A DNA stretch of 64,000 nt, from NCBI RefSeq assembly GCF_020882245.1, contig NC_083597.1, positions 48,152,152-48,216,151 on the forward strand. The letters are read 5' to 3'. This document shows positions 41,340 through 54,696 of the stretch, piece after piece. Both the position numbers and the translations under genes were made by a program. Each line of letters opens with the position of its first letter. The first letter of the stretch is position 1. Source of the stretch: Rhopalosiphum padi. Lineage: Eukaryota > Arthropoda > Insecta > Hemiptera > Aphididae. The notes beneath the pieces are model-generated. The model worked only from the letters and a program-made list of their open reading frames with translations, made no database searches and was not told where the DNA came from.

Positions 41340-41666
41340 GGCGTCGTCCTTGGACAGCATTAACCGAACTCATAGCGGGAGAGGGCGATCGCTAACGGAA
41401 GCGACATGGGGATGTTTGTCCGAGAGGGAGTACCGTAGAGGGGTTGAAACTCATGTTCAGGCGGGGTTTCTTTTCTGGCCGAGCGGCGTTAATATAATAA
41501 TAAATTAACAATAACATCGCATCGTTAGCCCGATGCGACTGGACGGCGCGATTAGTCGGTCGGTCGGCGACACAATCGAAGACACACGACGTATACATAG
41601 TAATATACCACTGTGGTAAAATACGCCTACACGCCGCCGTCACCGCCACTAACGTTGTTACATCCG
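41340..41666 (+). promoter_or_regulatory. GC-richer island ending in a splice donor; candidate non-coding 5' exon
   Basis: CpG-rich sequence (cggtcggtcggcgac near 41556, acgccgccgtcaccgcc near 41630) stops abruptly at catccg|gtaagttt, a consensus donor at 41667. After the donor the sequence returns to AT-rich composition. Upstream ATGs open only short ORFs (about 10 and 14 codons), as in a 5' UTR. It is on the same strand as the filamin-repeat gene, 13 kb upstream of that gene's first coding exon, and could be its first exon. That link is speculation. Confidence 0.35.
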
Positions 41667-41778
41667 GTAAGTTTTAAATTGTTTCATGTTGGATACAATA
41701 TTATATTATTTTACGCGTATATTATGCATTTATACGTATCGTACTATAGTAATAATATAATAATAATAATATGTATGT

Positions 41779-42140
41779 AGGATGATTCGCCAACCGTGCT
41801 CTGTACACTATACCCTTTAATCGTGCATTTATTCTGGTTCCGGTTTTTGAAATTTTTAAGCCAGTTTTAAACATTTACGCAAAGTTGCATTAAAAAAATT
41901 GATTCATTTAACGGTTCACTAAGCTTTAATGGACTAATCATGGATCACTAAATTGTATTCAAGAGACTATTAGCTCATTATAAATTCATTTTATTTTTGG
42001 TGATTGTTTATATAGCTCGGCATTAAATAATTTCTTTTTTATGCCATTTAAGGAGGATTCTTCTAATTTTTTTTTTTTTATGAGAACCACCCTTTTTATT
42101 TTAAATTATTCATCAAATGATTATTTTAAAAATGTTGATA
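41779..42140. repeat. Possible decayed dispersed repeat
   Basis: Starts with aggatgattcgccaa and ends near gagaaccacccttttt, whose complement aaaagggtggttctc resembles the starting motif. No coding content. Family membership rests on memory of aphid repeats and on the related agggtggttcgcc at 54949, so confidence is low. Confidence 0.25.
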
Positions 42141-45100
42141 TCATATCTATATCAAAACTTGAAATAGCTATTTCTGTTACTAAACTTCACGTAACAAGTA
42201 TCCTATGATTAAAAGATTTATGAATTATATCGATGATAATATAAAATTATAATTATTGTCATTTATAAAAATATTGTGCGAGTGCAAAATGATTAAACTA
42301 AATAACAGTTCTATTTTAATTTGTATGTATCATATAGACCATATTATCTTCTAAACTTAAACTAAAACCAATGAAATATTCTTAATTCTTAATTTTATAA
42401 ACTAAAAAATCAAAAAATATTGTTTTAAATATATATATTATATTAATAATTTAAACCAAACAAAAACACATTCGCGTTACTAAAAACTCACTCTTGTTTT
42501 TAGTGCTTAAATGTTACCGAGTACTTATTAAAAATTTAAAAACTAAAAACAACGAATTAAATTAATTTATAGAACATTTCTTTTAGTCTTAAAACCTTTT
42601 ACAATTAGTATAAAATTGATAATAAACAGAAAAAATAAGTGATCAGTAACACGCCTGAGTGTGTATTATAACATATTCATTTAAATTAAATAAGTATATA
42701 TCGCATTTACTATAATTATATTATTTAAATCAATATAGTGTACCGCAAGCAATTTATAATTTATCTAAATAAAACGTATTTTGGTATTTATAACCCAAAT
42801 TGTAAGGATATTACATATTTATTATTTAGTTAAAATAACGTCTAATTCAAATAAAATCGTTAATAGGCAGTACAAAACCTTTAATAAAGGGCTATAGTTT
42901 AAAATTATACAATAGCACACGTCACTTTCGTGGTCTTTGTTCAGCCACATCGCAGCAGGCAAAATAATTCATAGCACCTATAGATAATAATATTATAATG
43001 AATAAATTTGCTGATAAACTTTAAACAGTATACCTACATACAAAATAGTAATTGTGTATATTGTTTACCTTCTACACTTGTACTTGATTGTGCAAATTCA
43101 TACATCCTCTTTCGTGTATTATGTCAATATTTAATTCATATAAAATATAAAATTCTTGCTTGTTATTATTTAACTGTTGAAACTAATTGTAAATAACAAA
43201 GTTTAAATAAAAAAAAAAATATATATATAAAATTAACTTTATTATAAGTGATTTAAAATTTAAACAAGTATACATAATAGTCGAAAGTTAAATCTGAGAA
43301 ACATATTTTAGTAACAAAATGCCAACTCTTTCGTTAAAATAATAATAATAATAATTGTAAATATAATCTTCTAAAAAAAGGTTTATAACTGTTTATTATA
43401 TTTAGTTAACAGTAATTACTCTAATGTAAGTAATTACAAAATTACTCTAAACCTATGATAATATTATAAATCACGAATGTATAAAAATATTTGAAAACTT
43501 TTTTAAGAATTAAATTTGATTAAACAATGGGTAAAATGGATAGCACTAAAAAATTTAAGAATTCGCAAAATACTAATTTAAAAGTATGCAACAATTGACT
43601 GCCGAATATTAAATTAAGTTCAAATATTTAAAAATAAAAACTAACTTACAAAAAATTAATTCAAAAAATTATTCTCTAAAATTTTTATCATACTATGTAC
43701 TGTGTTTCTTGTAATTTTATGAATAATTTGTTAAATCCATTTCATCAAAAACATCTTGTATTTATTATTTACTTGAATATTTTACGTATAACAGTGAATA
43801 ATAATCTGTGATAATTATAAGCGTTTTGAATTATTATTTATTATTTTTTGACTCAATATTAGCGTTAAAATATTTATTATTAAACAAAACTTTGAAAAAG
43901 ACTCAATTCCATAATATAATAACTAGTTTTTCCGGTTTTTCGTAGTTACTGGATAATTTTGCAAAACCGTTTTCACTATTATTTGTCTAATGTCTAATGA
44001 TAATGAATAAATCACTAAAAAATTGAAAAAAATTGTTCCATATTATGTGCTCAATAGTCAATATTTATTATACAGATATTATTGATATCATATAAGTCAT
44101 AATTAATAAAAATCTATTATAGCTTTATTTAGCGTAATGCAATTTCTAGCAATCCTGAATTTTAATAATACCCTTTGAAAATTGTTTGAAGAGAAACAAA
44201 TATAATATATATATATATTATGTGAAATGAGATTTATGTTTGATTCCCGTAACCTCTCCACTATACCAGGTACAAACGTGAGATATAAAAGTTCACTATA
44301 TGTGACTTGCATACCAAAATTCGACTAAACCAATATACTGTATCCAGTGTACTCACATAACGCGAGATTTCGCAATATCCTATAAATTATATTTAAGATA
44401 AACTACCCTGTTTGATCGGGGAAAAAAATAATAATAGTACGTGAGTGTAGATCATATTATTGTATCCAACCAAGTATACAAAATTGGGAATGTGTAGATT
44501 TATATGGTTACTAACGACGTTGTATCCGTCTGATTACGCACTACTCGCAATGTCAAATAACCTAATATACTGAGGCAGATGACGTCCCCCGAGGCAAATG
44601 ATTTTGCAGAACTCGTAAAACTTATCGTGATGTATAATGAAACTGAAACTTACCGCGTTCAATGAAAACGTTTACTATTACTACAATGATCCATTTGGCG
44701 CAAAGGATTTCGTAAAGCGAATACATAAATAAGCGACTTGAATATTTCATTAAAAGCTAAGTCAACTTTTCCCAGACCTCTGTAACGCTCGCGTACAGGT
44801 TTATCATAGTAGGTAACGGAATATATGTATATATTAATGATTCTTACACCTTCGTTTGGGAAGTTCAAACGAATCGTTCGGATGCTGAGCTCATAATATA
44901 TTTTCTCCGTAAAATTGTTTTTGCTTTACCAGCGTTCAGCTCTACGACAAGCAAAACTTCACGATGATATAATATATAATCTGATAAAAGAATAAAAACA
45001 AAAAAATTCATTAATTAGTATATTACGTAGGTCTGTAGCATGTGGTAAAGTTAATATCGAATACCATGTATTCATATATAGTTGAGTATGGAATTAGTAT

Positions 45101-46799
45101 AAATCATTATCCAATATGCTTATCTATATTGTATAGTTAAAAATTTTACATTAGTTGTAAATAAAATCAATTTTTTTACGAAATGGATAACGGTTATAAA
45201 AGATTTTATCAATATTTCAAAAACTGATTAAACACTCGTGTACACTTATCATGTTATAGTTTCATATACATGGACAATAGATAACTATTATTATTATAAT
45301 TATTATTTTTAATTTCGTAAACCAGCTAATTGTACAAAAAAAATTTACACAATATCAAGTATTGAAATTACTAGTTAGCATGACTTGTTTCGTGATTTGA
45401 TATTTTTTTTAATATTTGAATGAAACTAAGAGACAATAATGCAACATTATTAAATTCCAAAATTTTCTAAGAATAAAATGTAATATTGTTCAAAACATAA
45501 AATATAATATCTTTATGTTTAATGAACCTACATAAAAATTTCATTATAAAACGTAAAAAAGTTTTTATGATTGCCGTGTAATAAAATTTAAAAAAAAATC
45601 AAATGTTTGATATGTGTACTTAACGATTAAAGTTGTAATAAACATTTAAAAATTAAACTATATAGTAATGCTTTTAAAATATTTCGGAGAATCGACTTGA
45701 GAATACAGATTTAAGCAAACATTATATTTGTATATTATTTAATTGTACATTTATAATGCCAATATTACAAAATATGTATAGCATCACTCTAATTTATTTG
45801 AAATCAAAAAATATTTAATACACAGTCACTAAGGATGACTGTAAAATATATTTAATTATGACGAATGTATAAAAAATATAAAAACCATTCCGTCAACTCC
45901 AAACTATAATTATATGTTTAGTTTATTTCAAACATTTCAGGAAACAAAAAACTTAGACGATTCATAAACAATGTTAAATATTAATACATTTCAACTTTAA
46001 TTGGAAAGAATTTGTTAAAATGTGTATTCAGCTAAGTAGTTCAGTTGACTATGAAACTAATATATATTGATATTAATATTAAACTTATGTTCTAATATCA
46101 GTTCTTTATAACATTACCGGGTTGTTTAGGATTTAAAAATATCATAACTCTGCCCTCTAATAATAACTATAGTAAGGTTATATTGTATTTTTCTTTTATT
46201 TTTACCACCGATACGATTATTTCATCATTATTTTAGCGTGTAAAAGTTTAAGAATTAAATAAAAAACAAAAATTGTAAACGCTTCAAATTTAAATACACA
46301 TTGTCATTATACGTTTTAGAAAATATTAAATTTTTCATAAACATTTATTTAAAACGCATATGAATAAACCCTCCTTAAATATCACAATAACTTGCCATAT
46401 TTGTTGTGTATTCACTCACGAATAAGTAATAACTAAACGTTTTTCGCCTGCACTCACAGTCGTTCAATAATTCAGACAAAGGTTTATTTAAACACGTTTC
46501 TTTCCATATATTTTATATTTTTTCTTAAAAAAAAAAAAAAAAAAACATTAACCTTTTTCTCGGCGACTATAAAAATATTTTATTGTTTGGCGTTTTAATT
46601 TTTAGTTTATATAAGTCTTCCCAAATATTTTCTGTTTAAGTGACGACATTCAAGTTTCGTATATCAAACAACAATTCCAAAATTGTGTACAACAACGCGA
46701 GTAGGTACACGATTTTTTCGTAGACATCTCAAATAATTTATATAACCCTATCATGTTTCCTACGATCGATCATTATATTAAACTAAACAATGGTTTTCG
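42141..46799. other. AT-rich stretch with no supported gene
   Basis: Only short ORFs, TA runs and an A-run of about 19 at 46527-46545. No exon, RNA gene or element could be recognised. Confidence 0.5.
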
Positions 46800-47780
46800 A
46801 TAACTTAAAGTTAGCTTTTCAACCGTTTAGAGTCGCGTTACAGTTCGTTCCATTGTGTGCACGCGGCTTTTGGTATTTAATCGTTTTGTAAACGTAAAAA
46901 AACCAAGGACAAAACATCTAGCATATATACATATATACGTAAGTACATACAATACAGAACTTAAGAGGAACTACTACAAAGCTTAATGTAACTTTTGAAA
47001 TTTTAACACAACGCCTGCAGAGCACAATGCGTTTAGTTTTCGGACAAATTCGTTTTAGAACAAATTTCCGAACATAAAAAATTAGTAAGAATATATAGGT
47101 TATTATAGCATGTGTACTTCCGGTATTTTAGCACGCGATACACAGCTCAACTATAACGACTTTATGATCGAAACGGTACACGTTCGTAATGCACCTTAGT
47201 TCTCTATGTCTATATTATGTATAGAGTATAGACGTTTTCTTTTTCGATTTGTTACAAAGACGTTAGAAGGAAAAAATCGTTTTCTAGTGGGAAAATGATG
47301 ATCATAATATCCTCATAAGTCAAACGCGCTCTTCGCACGTTAACCGCCTTTTGCTTTAGTCTTTTTTTCCAAAAGAACGGTTTTTCTTTTCTTTCCATTT
47401 CTTTTATGCCACCACCACCGCCACCGACAGACACAAACACTAATTCCCATCTCCTGCGTATCGCTGCGCTTCTCGTCCGAGCGGGTCAATCAACGCGAGT
47501 TAACATTCACAGCGGTTCATTCGGTGGCTGCAGACAGCTGGAAAGAAAAATTGAAATGCAAAATGGCGTTGTTTTTTTTACTTTTTTATTTCGTACACTA
47601 CACAGGAGACTCGTACGCCGCGCACAACCCTCATCGAGCACACGTTAATTGGAACAAACACTCTGTTCGCAGATCACGTACCGTTATAGTAGTAGTGGTA
47701 TTAGCGGCGGCAGACGGGCGGAGTTGATTTCGCCTCCTGCTCAGTATAGTATTTGATCTTCTTTTCATCATTATCACCCG
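46800..47780 (+). promoter_or_regulatory. GC-richer island, possible promoter region
   Basis: CpG content rises from about 46830 (gagtcgcgttacag) and again strongly at 47410-47740 (ccaccaccaccgccaccg, gcttctcgtccgagcggg). The second part contains overlapping small ORFs, the most notable starting at 47563. No splice donor of good quality follows them, so the island is assigned by composition only. Confidence 0.3.
47563..47727 (+). CDS. Candidate short secreted peptide or first exon, unconfirmed
   Basis: The ATG has context gcaaaATGGcg (A at -3, G at +4) and begins MALFFLLFYFVHYTGDSYA, which looks like a cleavable signal peptide with a hydrophobic core and a likely cut near SYA. The ORF is 54 codons, ending in TGA, with His/Arg-rich residues and a short Val run after the signal. 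I recognise no family. An upstream overlapping ATG at 47556 in another frame would compete for initiation. It may be a chance ORF in the GC-richer island or the 5' part of a spliced secreted protein. Confidence 0.2.
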   Translation: MALFFLLFYFVHYTGDSYAAHNPHRAHVNWNKHSVRRSRTVIVVVVLAAADGRS

Positions 47781-50113
47781 GGTCAGTGAACAATTATCCG
47801 GATGCAGCATGTATAGGGCCGTTGCAGCTCATTGGAATGAAAAACGGAACGGGCCAAGAACGACTACTATATATTATTAAACTTTACCTATAGGCTACAG
47901 TATTAGTCTGCGGAAGAAAAAAAACCATTGTACAACCCGAAAATAGTAACTAGGAAAACGACTATATGAATGTAGTAGTGATAAATGTACACAAACGAAT
48001 ATACTGTGTCCGAATCAAACGATAGTCCTGTAAAATATTATGAATATCGAAACGTCGTAAAATTATATAAAATAGTTTTCCGCGGGTTACAGATTTTCGT
48101 AAAGCTGTAGCTTTGGATGTGATGCGTGTGTGTATTATCCAATTAATAATAAAAATATTATATAGGGCGTTCTCTAACCTGCATTTATCTCCATCAATAT
48201 AAGCACGCGACTGATTTTGGAAGAGGAAGATAAATCTATGCGCTAATATTAACGTGTAATATAAGCAGCGGTACTTTACGGAAGGATTTGTTAGAACTAT
48301 CGAACATAATATTATACGTTATGGCCGTTTGGGATGAGTCATGTAACCCTGTATGGAAAACTATCCTAGAATATCGCATCATAAGCTTTAAATGAACTAT
48401 TATACGATCGGATTACTCAACTTGCCACCAACTTGTATAGGTAAATACACGGCAAGGGTCGATTTTTAATGGAACAAAGTACTGACGTCGTCGCGGGTCG
48501 CGTATACGGAAAATGTTTTGAGTTTGTTCGGCGGTAATATGCATAAATACCGGGCATGATAATATGGTACATGGTAGGTATGACTCGAATCTGAAATTCT
48601 ACTATATATAATTATACATTATGGTTTGCCATAAACCCCGGTGTTTATGAAATGAAACAATAACTTTACATTTCGACCAAACAATACGGCATTAATTACA
48701 TTATAATTTAAAATAGTAAGTTATTACCAATAGGTAATTATTTGAGTAGCAAATGGTACCCGCAGAAATATTATTTTCTCAGATCATATATATCTCTGTG
48801 CTGCACTCGACAAGCCTATACAATAATTATAGTTATATTACATTATCTTGCTAATTAAAATAGTACGAAAACACAAATCTCGAAACTATAAAATAATTAA
48901 TGGCTATATGCACAAAGGTTAAAATATTATTATCATCAAAGATAAAGATTAAAACTATAAACATTATATTATACAAAAAAGGTTATTAATTTAAACTAAC
49001 GTTTCTTCTCGAGACATTGAAGCATTACGTACTAAATGTTATCCATTCACGAGTCACTAACATATTTGTGGAATCAACAATATTATATATTTATTACAAT
49101 TTTCTATTTTAGTTAGGTATATAAAAAAAAATGATTTGATAAATTATGATATTAAATGTGCATAGCTTATTTAAACATATAATTTAATATTGATTGTTAC
49201 AAATCGCATTTCATTTAATTTTATTTTAAGATTGGATCTTCAAACGCTTAAAAATGTTTTGCCCGTGTATTTTTTATGTATTCTAATTAATGCGATAAGA
49301 ACTTTTGAGAAAAGATAAATGTATTAAATTTTCAAACTTTTTGATCTACAGATAAATATGTTGTATATCAACATAATTCAAGACAAAACTTTTAGAAAAT
49401 TCGACTATTTCAAATGTCTATAAATAACTCATTTAGAGCCGAAATGTTTTAAAAATTATTTCATATTTGATGAAGAATTATTTTACATCTCTACTGTTAT
49501 TCCTTATGAATAACAACAAAAAAACAAATTGAATCTTGTCAATAATTAGTGATGCATGAATATTTCTGTTTTCCCGCTGTTTTTTTTATTATTTTTTCCC
49601 AATTATTGTTAAAAATTGATGTACATTTTATCCTTTATGCACGATACAACTAATAAGACCAGTACATTATTTTTTTTAGCTACGTTCATGAGGAGTATAA
49701 AACATTATGCACTTTATCATTAAGAAAAAAACAGAAATATATTTTTACTTCTATATTCTTTACTCTAAGTTATGCATATTATTGCAAATTTAAATCAAAC
49801 GATATTAGTCTTTAGAAAACACTATTTAGATATTTCAATATTAACATAATATACAATAATAAATAGATAGATAGGCACCTAGATGTCTCAATATATTATA
49901 TTTATATATATAATTATCCGCTATTGTAATACAAAATAAAAACTCACTATTATCAATCATATTGTACTTCATCTGATCATACATAAAACTAAACCAAGTC
50001 AATAATCATGAAACAATACCGACCTATATTATAATATACAATAATGTGATATTTACCTGCATAGGTATTTTCGAGCAAATGAAATCGATAAATTTACAAA
50101 ACATAATATAAAT
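47781..50113. other. Stretch with no supported gene
   Basis: Mixed composition up to about 48570, then AT-rich. No exon or RNA gene recognised. Confidence 0.5.
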
Positions 50114-50221
50114 GCGCGCGCGCGCGCACACACACACACACATAATCTACAAACCACAATCCACATACATATATATTAATATATTATATAGTTTTAGTGT
50201 GTGTGTGTGTGTGTGTGTGTT
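50114..50221. repeat. GC/CA tract and inverted GT tract
   Basis: Seven GC units (about 50114-50127) pass directly into CA units (50127-50142). After a 54-bp spacer comes a run of twelve GT units (50197-50220). CA and GT on the same strand are complementary, so the two tracts can pair as a hairpin. The GC run could adopt Z-DNA. Confidence 0.9.
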
Positions 50222-50879
50222 AGTACTTCGTTTTCAGCGTTGATACGCTTGTAAAATATTTGCTCATAGGTACCTATACAAATAACACCGCGATAGTTTC
50301 GAACAATGTATATACGCGTATAAAACTATAAATTATACGAAGAAAACAATAATACGTACAACTACAGAACCCGTGGTACGCGGGGGTATGCATAAATGTA
50401 ATAACTGTGAACCGCGTATGTCGTAAATTTCACGTTTAATATAACAATATAATAAACTTTAAGAAGTAAAAGAAAAATACCATTCTTTTGAACCGACATC
50501 GTGGACGTTTATGTTTTTACGTTATATCTAACTTTTAAACGTAAAATAAATTTTTGTTATATACTGTAAAGTATAAATGCTTGACCGGAGACTTTGGACA
50601 CGCTAATAGGATCACCGATGTCATTGAATAATAATTATTAATATTTAATGGTATACATACCTACCCTTAAGCGGGCTACAATGACTATGAAAATGTAAAA
50701 TTAATCTTATAATATCGTATAATATATACAAAAAAAATATACTTAAAACAGTTATAGTTCTAAGTACAAAGTTCTATAAGCTAGTATAAACCTCTATATT
50801 ATAAAATGTTTTATATAGCAATAACTTGGGTGGTAAAATTAATTTAAACAGCAATAAACTCATTAAATAATATTTTCTA

Positions 50880-51400
50880 AATAACGTGTTTGGCAAACGT
50901 CACACAATGTATTTGCTCTAGATTCTGAGAAGGGCCATGAATAAATTTATTTTACAATGATGAATGTGTATTTTTTTTAATTATAATAACTTTTTTTTGA
51001 CACTTTTTATAGTAAAAAATTGCTCTAATCATGAACTAGAGTTTTGCTCCAGTTGGTAAATTAAATCTAGAAAATTGTTTTTTTTATTTTAAAAAAGATT
51101 CACAGTATTTATCAAAATAATCAGAAAAAAAGAAAAACAAATAATAAAAAATTTAAATTTTCACGCAAAACCAGTTTTTGACAAAATCAATTTTGATTTA
51201 TTGAATTAACTCAAATGTGAATAACCAGTAACCACATAAACTTTAAATTTTCACCTAATATTTATATTACCATTCTCATTTCATTATAACATTTTGACTC
51301 TTTTTGAGTTATAACTTATAATCTATATAGTATTGGCCATCTGACATTTTTAAGTTTATTTTTTATAAATATCGAAAGTAAAAATAAAAAAAATTGTTGT
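50880..51400 (+). repeat. Decayed dispersed repeat
   Basis: Contains gattctgagaaggg (near 50918), a stretch with gttttgctccagttgg, then cacgcaaaaccagttttt followed by aaaatcaattttg (about 51162-51200), and near its end ttttgagttataactt. The cacgcaaaa/aaaatc-attttg module is shared with about 7780-7825 in this window. Non-coding. From memory this family is abundant in aphids. A genome-wide search is needed for its limits. Confidence 0.4.
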
Positions 51401-54400
51401 TTTAAAAATTACTTATATTATAATGTTTATTAAACTTCTTCATATAGCTGATAATATAGCTATTTACCACTAAGATTCGAATGACTTGCATTTTTGTGTG
51501 TTCCCGTTTGCTTTTCATCTCAAATCATTGCTATCCTTATAAAATATATTTAGCGATTATCCATCGATATATTTATATTATTCAAGTTATATTTTTAATA
51601 ATGTACCTACCTATCTATAGAGCAATATTAAAGACCGAACGACGAGACTGAAACGACTGTTTAGTGTTTATATAGGGCGTTAGGAAAACTTTCTTCCACT
51701 ACGACATTTTGTAGTGAAAAAAGCAATCATTTGAAATTTTTGGCGTAACCATAATTTGTTGGCATTTAAAAAAAAAAAATCGTTTTATCCGTGTTATATT
51801 GTTATATGCAACATTTTTTTTAATCATATTATTTTTACTATCTATTTTTATAATATTCAAATATAAAATGTTCATATTTTTAATTTATTCTTACTTAATC
51901 TAGCCAAGTAGGCAAATTCTACGTAGGTATATTCTATAATCTATAGTTCCTATCGTAATATTATTAAATCGCGAAAATTGTAATGCTTTAAATGGGTGAT
52001 AATATTCAAATATTGCTTTTATAGAATTGGTTTGTGCACCTATGTATGTGTGTTAAATGTGCTTTGTTGTTTATTAATTGTTTACATAAATCGGCTATTG
52101 AAAGTCGCGACAAGTTTCTCATTCTATCGATCGTATCGTAAACGGTCATTTCACGAGACGAAATATAAAAACAAGATTTTTCTCGACAGAGGTTGGTCCA
52201 AGCATAAGCGACCAAGTAAGCTTTATACTAAACATACAGAAAATACATTAACGTTGTGACGTTTTTTTCCAAATGGTGCCATAAAATTCCCATTATTTTC
52301 TCATTTCAAAATCTCATCCCCGGTGTTACAGGCGCCCTGGTTTACGTTTTATTTGTAGATTTTGCACTATGAAAATAAAGCTCATTTTTATAAACCCTCG
52401 TGATGAATTTTCATAAATGTTTCTCGTTTCTTTGGTAACTGATTCAAAACCAACACTCAGCTATGTGAGTATCTGCATGCTTTCTAGTATGGTGAATAGA
52501 TCAGGTGACAGGTATGAATATATTGTATAGAACGATGCCAGTAGGTATATTAAATGGTTTTTTTCAATTTTTTCTATATTCTTCGGAAATTATCGGAAAT
52601 AAAATATTTTCATAATATTATATTTCTAACCAGTAAAGCAACAGGAACACACTAACCGAAGATTCTTAGGCAACTTCGTAGGACCAGAATTTAATTAATT
52701 ATGCGATTCACTGAGTTAAAAATGAATCCTATTATTTTATGATTATATACTTATTTATTCATAAAACTATTTCCAAATTTTTGTCAAGGTCTTTTTTGTA
52801 AACGTTATTGAAAGTTGGAAAAAAATAACATACCTTGTCATGCTGAAAATTATAAATCTCCCTATTTGTTTAGTTTAATATTGTTATTACTATCTGTATA
52901 TTCTCTTAGGCAATCTATTTTAAGTACTGATAATTTTACCATTTCATATTTTCCCTTTTTTTTTTTTTTTAAAACGATGAAGTTTGATTATTAATTATGT
53001 AGTTATACTTCATAAATATAATCAAGACGACAGCTGAATGTTTTAAACACAATCGTTATTCATTAATTGTTTCTGAAATAAAATTAATCGACAGTTTAAT
53101 ACACTGAAAATAGAAATACCAAACAATGGGTCCAAGTCAAACACATTTCAATGGTTTTATTTTTTCATTCAAATTAAAAAGATAATCAATTAATGTTACC
53201 ATAATGAATTAATAATTTTAATAGAGTTTATCATTAGTTATTATCCATAAGTATACAAATTGTGTGAGGGAAAAAATTAGGCGTCATGTCGAGCAAAGAG
53301 AATTGATTAAATAAGAGTAGATTCATTAAAATTGTTGAATAGTTATTGTAGTTATTAGTAAATATTAGTTATTAGTAATATTACAATTGTAACATGTTAT
53401 TTTAAAAATACTTCTATGGATTTTGTATTATTAAAATTTACATAATACACCGTGCAATTTTTGTTAAGTAAAATTTAAAAAAGTAATACAGTAGTTCATA
53501 AAGCTATAAATTTAAAATATGTATTTCTATTCTAAAAAAATTAATTTACATTAAAAATGAGATAACTATGATAGCATAAAATGTTAAATACAAATGAAAT
53601 AAATTATAGAACAATAAAGTTATATTATAAACTAAGCATGGTAATAAAAATATTCTACTTACTGCAGAAACAATACTTGGAATTAAAAATTTATTTTTCA
53701 AATAAAAAATTGGCTTTCTAGGTATTTGAATAAATGAAAGGTGGGAGTACCACGCTTTATTAATAATTCACTATCACACTAATTATTATTTAATAAAATA
53801 GGATATTATGTTCATTTATAAGTTATAAATTATAATAATTTTTAATTTTAAATAAATTTTATAAATAATACGTATCTTATACAAATGTATATAAAACAAT
53901 AATAAGTGGCATCTAATTAATAATAGTAAAAAAAAGAGAATACTTAATCATTGACAAAGTCATGTTAATATTTAAAAAATTATTTAATTTTTGCAAAATG
54001 GTTTTATAGTGGCTAATCACTGATTAAGATACCTACATCATAAATTAAAACAAACAGTGAAAATTCTAAAGCCTATACATTTATTTTGTGCTTATTTATC
54101 TACTTGAATCATGTTTTTAAAAATAATTTATTAAATAACACTTTATTTAATTATCTAAAATTATGGAACGAGCAAAAAAATAATGAGGTTAACAGAATAA
54201 TATAACTAGTTGATTATCGAAACTTGAATAACCAATTTGTAGAATTAAACTCGGAAAATAAATAAATCGCCAAAATAGTTAGGAAAAAAAAAGATTATAA
54301 ACAACGGAGCAGATGAACAAGTGCGACGAAATAATATTTTGAAAGTAATAAGAAGTGTTTGCGAGTCGATTTCACCAATTAGGATGTTTGATAGAAATAT

Positions 54401-54696
54401 AATATTAGATATGGTCAACAAGACTTGAGAGATTAAAGGAATATTGTGCAAGAAAATAATCATGTGAAGAATAAAGTATATTCAGTCAAGACGGAACTGC
54501 ACATAGAAAGTATTTTTAAAACATTTAAACCAGAACAGAACAGGCAATGTGTTATTTTGAGCCTTACTGCAAAATATGAAGCTACTAATAAGATTATTTC
54601 TAATATTCTAATATTTCTAATGCCTAGTACATTTAATATGTATTATTTCCACATGTTAAATTTATATTTTTAATTGATTATATATTATTGTTTCAG
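51401..54696. other. Upstream region of the filamin-repeat gene
   Basis: AT-rich, without a coding exon I can support. A purine-richer patch at about 54300-54620 could contain an untranslated 5' exon. The ORF there (from 54446) starts at a non-ATG codon and has no convincing donor. A slightly GC-richer patch at 52090-52215 ends in gaccaa|gtaagc and could be another 5' exon. The acceptor at 54696 requires some upstream exon, whose position is not determined. Confidence 0.35.

Noticed and set aside
47252..47440. Minus-strand ORF with a glycine run
   Set aside because: It is the complement of the CCACCACCGCC stretch, has a weak non-consensus start and no coding support.
54446..54673. 75-codon ORF just upstream of the filamin-repeat gene
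   Set aside because: It starts at GTG, not ATG, and lacks a donor. It may overlap a 5' untranslated exon, but coding is not supported.
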